Positions 5,577 to 8,353 of a stretch of DNA of 8,353 nt are shown one piece after another. Made by a program: the position numbers and the translations under genes. Source of the stretch: an uncultured Mogibacterium sp. (GTDB taxonomy: Bacteria; Bacillota_A; Clostridia; Peptostreptococcales; Anaerovoracaceae). The notes beneath the pieces were generated by a model. The model was not told the origin of the DNA, searched no databases, and was given only the letters and a program-made list of their open reading frames with translations. The first letter of the stretch is position 1; every line of letters begins with the position of its first letter. The stretch spans positions 1 through 8,353 of the forward strand of contig NZ_CALHTQ010000005.1 of NCBI RefSeq assembly GCF_938039775.1. Direction: 5' to 3'.

Positions 5577-7232
5577 ATGGCTGCAAAACGCAGTTTAGAT
5601 AAGAGCTATGTTGTTCGCAACATAAGGCAGAAGCAAAGATTCAAATATAAGCTCATACTGGAGGGAATAGCTGTAGGTTCGATCGTCGGACTGGTTATTG
5701 CGCTGTTCAGAATTATGATTGTGAAGGCTGACCAGGCTCGCCAGATGGCTGTTCAGCTTGTTAAGGTAAGGCCTATATATGCGTTTGCAGTTCTGATGGC
5801 ATTGATTTTTATTGCCTGGATTTTGGATAAGCTGCTTAGCTATGAACCAGATATTTCGGGGTCTGGCATCCCGCAAATCGAGGGTGAGCTGAAGGGTCTT
5901 GAGGATCAGAACTGGCGTAAGGTATTTGTTGCTAAATTTGCGGGATGCGTTCTGGCTATTGGCGGCGGCTTGGCTCTCGGTAGAGAGGGCCCGAGCATTC
6001 AGCTTGGAGGCATGATTGGCAAGGGCTTCGCGCGCCGGAAGAAGGCACTGCTGACTGAAGAGAGGATGCTGATGAGCTGCGGTGCCGGCGCGGGACTAGC
6101 CGCCGCGTTTGGGGCTCCGCTGGCTGGTGTGTTATTTGCACTTGAGGAACTCCACAAGAACTTCTCGGCTGAAGTTCTTGTATCTACGATGGCTGCGAGC
6201 GCAGTTGCGGACTATATCGCTGTAAATATCATTGGGCTTAAGCCTGTATTCGATTTTGATGTAGAACACAGAATACCGCTCCGCCTTTACTGGGCAGTAA
6301 TTTTGCTTGGTATAATACTTGGCATCCTCGGAGTACTCTATAACAAACTGCTTGATAAGATGCAGGATTTCTTTGATAGATTCGACAGCAAGTTTATAAG
6401 CATCGGAATCATGCTCATGATTTCTTTTCTGATGATGTTTATTTACCCGACAGTTCTCGGCAGTGGGAATGACCTCGTAAAGGTCATCAGCGATGGCAAA
6501 TTCACACTGATAGCACTTGCCATACTATTAGTCGCAAAGCTGTTCTTCTCGACAGGTAGCTTCGGAACGGGAACTCCCGGCGGCATCTTCTTACCACTAC
6601 TCGTCATTGGAGCAATTACGGGTGGACTTTACTCTACATTTTTAAGCACGGTATTTGGTGTAGAGGAATACTATATCAAAGGTTTCGTAATAATCGCGAT
6701 GGCAGGTTTCTTCTCAGCTATAGTAAGGGCTCCAATCACAGGGGTTATCCTCATCACAGAGATGACTGGAAACTTCATGACACTGCTATCACTCGTGGCA
6801 GCATCGCTCGTCGCATATGTAGTTGCAGATCTACTTGGCGGAGAACCAGTATACGATCAGCTTATGCACAGGAGACAGCGAAAGAAGGTGGAGAGCGGAT
6901 CAGGCACACACGACCATGATTATTTGACGGATGTCTATAGTAAGAGTGACAAGAAGTACGTCAAGAAGCGCATCTCGATTCGAGAGCGCAAGGTCGTAAT
7001 TGATTCTAGCATTCACATCGGTTCAATGATGGATGGACACAAGGTCATGGAGCTTGGGCTTCCTGAAGGTAGCCTGATTGTCTCAGTCATGAGGGATGGC
7101 AAGGAGATAATTCCGCATGGTTCCACTATTCTAAATGGTGGTGACGACCTAGAGATACTGTGCAGGCTCAAGGACATTGCAGCAACAGAGGCGGTCCTCG
7201 ATGAGAAGTGCAAGGCGATAGATGCATATTAG
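5577..7232 (+). CDS. ClC-family chloride/proton antiporter with C-terminal TrkA-C (RCK_C) domain
   Basis: A 551-residue multi-pass membrane protein that should exchange chloride for protons. The ClC signature motifs are intact: GSGIP at 95-99 (Ser96 matches the chloride-binding Ser107 of E. coli ClC), GREGP at 135-139 (gating Glu137), GGIFLP at 335-340 (Phe338), and Tyr426 in GGEPVYDQ, equal to the inner-gate Tyr445. Glu191 in LFALEEL aligns with the internal proton glutamate (Glu203), so this looks like a transporter rather than a passive channel. After the membrane core, a basic, His-containing linker (about 430-462) leads to a soluble TrkA-C domain (about 465-545: MELGLPEGSLIVSV, DGKEIIPHGSTIL, GGDDLEILCR). 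That domain could sense a ligand, by analogy with K+ channel/transporter RCK domains. AGGAAGGA lies 6 bases before the ATG. It has its own extended -10 promoter, and aroD follows 63 bp downstream. Confidence 0.96.
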   Translation: MAAKRSLDKSYVVRNIRQKQRFKYKLILEGIAVGSIVGLVIALFRIMIVKADQARQMAVQLVKVRPIYAFAVLMALIFIAWILDKLLSYEPDISGSGIPQIEGELKGLEDQNWRKVFVAKFAGCVLAIGGGLALGREGPSIQLGGMIGKGFARRKKALLTEERMLMSCGAGAGLAAAFGAPLAGVLFALEELHKNFSAEVLVSTMAASAVADYIAVNIIGLKPVFDFDVEHRIPLRLYWAVILLGIILGILGVLYNKLLDKMQDFFDRFDSKFISIGIMLMISFLMMFIYPTVLGSGNDLVKVISDGKFTLIALAILLVAKLFFSTGSFGTGTPGGIFLPLLVIGAITGGLYSTFLSTVFGVEEYYIKGFVIIAMAGFFSAIVRAPITGVILITEMTGNFMTLLSLVAASLVAYVVADLLGGEPVYDQLMHRRQRKKVESGSGTHDHDYLTDVYSKSDKKYVKKRISIRERKVVIDSSIHIGSMMDGHKVMELGLPEGSLIVSVMRDGKEIIPHGSTILNGGDDLEILCRLKDIAATEAVLDEKCKAIDAY

Positions 7233-7295
7233 ACTACCTAACATAATGGCATAAACCAGACTGCCCTAGAGTCACAAAAAAGGAGACAAAGGGTC

Positions 7296-8060
7296 ATGAA
7301 TTCAGTAAAAATTAGAAATATCGAAATCGGTTCTGGACTACCCAAGATTTGTGCACCAATTATTGGCGCAACTAAAGAAGACATACTGGTAGAGGCAGAG
7401 AACATAGGAAGTTTACCTGTAGATATAGCTGAATGGCGTGTCGATTGGTTTGAGCATGCGTTCAATTTTAGTAAGGTAGAAGGCGTACTGAAGGATTTAA
7501 GAAGAGCCCTTGGAGAGACTCCGCTGTTGATGACATTTCGCACATCGAATGAGGGCGGTGAAAAGTCTATTAAACCTGATGATTATGCAGAGTTTATCGT
7601 AAGTGCATCTGAGACCGGATACGTTGACCTGGTCGATGTGGAAGTTTTTATAGGAACAGATATCGTAAAAGAAATTATAGCTGGTGCTCACAATGCCGGT
7701 GTCAAGGTTATCGGATCGAATCACGATTTTAATAAGACTCCAGACAAAGACGAGATTGTAGAAAGGCTCCGCAATATGCAGGAGTTAGGCGTAGATATAC
7801 CTAAGATTGCAGTTATGCCAAAAGACATGAAGGATGTAATAACACTACTCGCCGCTACAGAGGAGATGTACAGAGAATTTGCGGACCGTCCTATCGTCAC
7901 GGTTTCGATGTCTGAAACAGGAGTGTTATCCAGGATTTGTGGTGAAGCTTTCGGATCAGCGATTACCTTTGGCGCAGCCAAGAATGTATCGGCGCCTGGT
8001 CAGATGGGAGTGAATGATCTCAGCATAGCATTAAAATTTCTACACGAGCATCTACAATAA
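7296..8060 (+). CDS. aroD: Type I 3-dehydroquinate dehydratase
   Basis: This 254-residue cytoplasmic enzyme converts 3-dehydroquinate to 3-dehydroshikimate in the shikimate pathway (EC 4.2.1.10) through a Schiff-base lysine. The residues fall at the same numbers as in the Salmonella enzyme: Glu46 and Arg48 in EWRVD, Arg82 and Glu86 in FRTSNEGG, catalytic His143 in SNHDF, Schiff-base Lys170 in IPKIAVMP, Met205, Arg213 in VLSR, and Ser232 and Gln236 in SAPGQ. It is a complete, full-length TIM-barrel enzyme. The ATG is preceded by AAGGAG 10 bases upstream, and GGG lies close to the start. It follows the ClC gene by 63 bp on the same strand, with no terminator between, so the two may be cotranscribed. 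No other shikimate gene is in the window, so it is either a detached biosynthetic gene or part of another local use of dehydroquinate. The product is very secure. Confidence 0.97.
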   Translation: MNSVKIRNIEIGSGLPKICAPIIGATKEDILVEAENIGSLPVDIAEWRVDWFEHAFNFSKVEGVLKDLRRALGETPLLMTFRTSNEGGEKSIKPDDYAEFIVSASETGYVDLVDVEVFIGTDIVKEIIAGAHNAGVKVIGSNHDFNKTPDKDEIVERLRNMQELGVDIPKIAVMPKDMKDVITLLAATEEMYREFADRPIVTVSMSETGVLSRICGEAFGSAITFGAAKNVSAPGQMGVNDLSIALKFLHEHLQ

Positions 8061-8080
8061 AACCGAAGATACATAAAGCC

Positions 8081-8106
8081 TTCTAATTGGAGAAGTTCAA
8101 TTAGAA
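8081..8106. repeat. Perfect 9-bp inverted repeat in the aroD downstream gap
   Basis: The arms TTCTAATTG (8081-8089) and CAATTAGAA (8098-8106) surround an 8-base spacer, 20 bases after the aroD stop. It lies between aroD and a converging gene, where terminators are expected. Neither side has a proper T run; the minus-strand side has only GGCTTT. It could be a poor bidirectional terminator or an mRNA-stabilising hairpin. A smaller repeat, TTAATG/CATTAA, follows at 8115-8131. Confidence 0.5.
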
Positions 8107-8175
8107 CTGCGCAATTAATGCAGCTCATTAAGCAATATTAATTATAAAAGTAATGCCTTATAGACCAAGACATTG

Positions 8176-8353
8176 CTATATATTACAGTTTATTCTGAAC
8201 TGTGCAGCTTCCAAGCTGTCATCTACCCTGAACTTGATACTTAGCTCGGGGTATTTTTCTTCAAAATACTTTTTATTCTCACCACCATTACCGACGGCGT
8301 TTGAAAACCACTTAGGAGAAGAGAAAACATCGACTTTTACCCGAGATAGCCTC
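8176..8353 (-). CDS. Unrecognised protein, C-terminal end (gene enters from the right edge)
   Basis: On the minus strand one frame is open from the right edge to a TAG at 8178-8176, giving 58 residues. The other two minus-strand frames hit stops within about 14 codons of the edge. The visible tail contains VKVDVFSSPKWFSNAVGN, then a charged helix-like stretch (KKYFEEKYPEL), a strand (SIKFRVDD) and the terminal FRINCNI. It is soluble-looking, with no membrane segment or known motif. It converges on aroD with 115 bp between the stops. The start and the full size lie outside the window. The function is unknown, and the call rests only on the open frame and on the plausible mix of residues. Confidence 0.55.
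   Translation of the reverse strand, partial: RLSRVKVDVFSSPKWFSNAVGNGGENKKYFEEKYPELSIKFRVDDSLEAAQFRINCNI

Noticed and set aside
6469..6487. 7-bp hairpin ATGACCT/AGGTCAT inside the ClC gene.
   Set aside because: It is embedded in a coding region with no T run and no nearby gene start; repeats of this size are expected by chance in 8 kb.
1..8353. Search for CRISPR arrays, tRNA/rRNA genes, insertion sequences, attachment sites, toxin-antitoxin pairs or a novel multi-gene defence system.
   Set aside because: No regular direct repeats, transposase motifs, tRNA-like cloverleafs or such gene pairs were seen by eye. The complete genes belong to known conserved families; only the two edge fragments remain open.

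Overview
The window looks like chromosomal DNA from an anaerobic, Gram-positive-type bacterium of the Clostridia. The evidence is a soluble F390/A-type flavo-diiron protein, DUF1934 and DUF1846 proteins typical of Firmicutes and other anaerobes, purine-rich AGGAG-like ribosome binding sites, TATAAT-type promoters, and coding DNA of mid-40s %GC by rough hand count. The overall style (a membrane-anchored HtrA with a long acidic cytoplasmic head, and FprA next to DUF1934) would fit an Anaerovoracaceae/Mogibacterium-like organism. That placement is inference and was not tested.

Layout, left to right. (1) Positions 1-241 hold the N-terminal part of an AT-rich, unrecognised gene on the minus strand. 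(2) Positions 348-1871 (minus) encode an HtrA/DegP-family membrane-anchored serine protease, with its own AT-rich terminator overlapping the stop codon. (3) A divergent promoter region of about 200 bp separates htrA from a plus-strand cluster: fprA (flavo-diiron O2/NO reductase), a DUF1934 beta-barrel protein 10 bp downstream, and a DUF1846 protein 83 bp further on. The cluster ends at a clear rho-independent terminator at 5398-5428. (4) A regulatory gap follows, with a perfect 11-bp inverted repeat just upstream of an extended -10 promoter. It leads to a ClC chloride/proton antiporter with a C-terminal TrkA-C domain, then to aroD (type I 3-dehydroquinate dehydratase). (5) The right end holds AT-rich intergenic DNA with a 9-bp inverted repeat and the C-terminal end of a second unrecognised minus-strand gene.

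Functionally, most genes are conserved housekeeping or stress genes. HtrA handles envelope protein quality control. FprA detoxifies oxygen or nitric oxide in an anaerobe. The ClC protein exchanges chloride for protons, which could serve acid resistance or ion homeostasis. AroD makes 3-dehydroshikimate in the shikimate pathway. No mobile element, CRISPR array, tRNA/rRNA or defence/biosynthetic system was seen. The less ordinary signals are candidate operators at the fprA and ClC promoters, a His-containing repeat in the cytoplasmic head of HtrA, the uncharacterised partners of fprA, and the two unknown edge genes.
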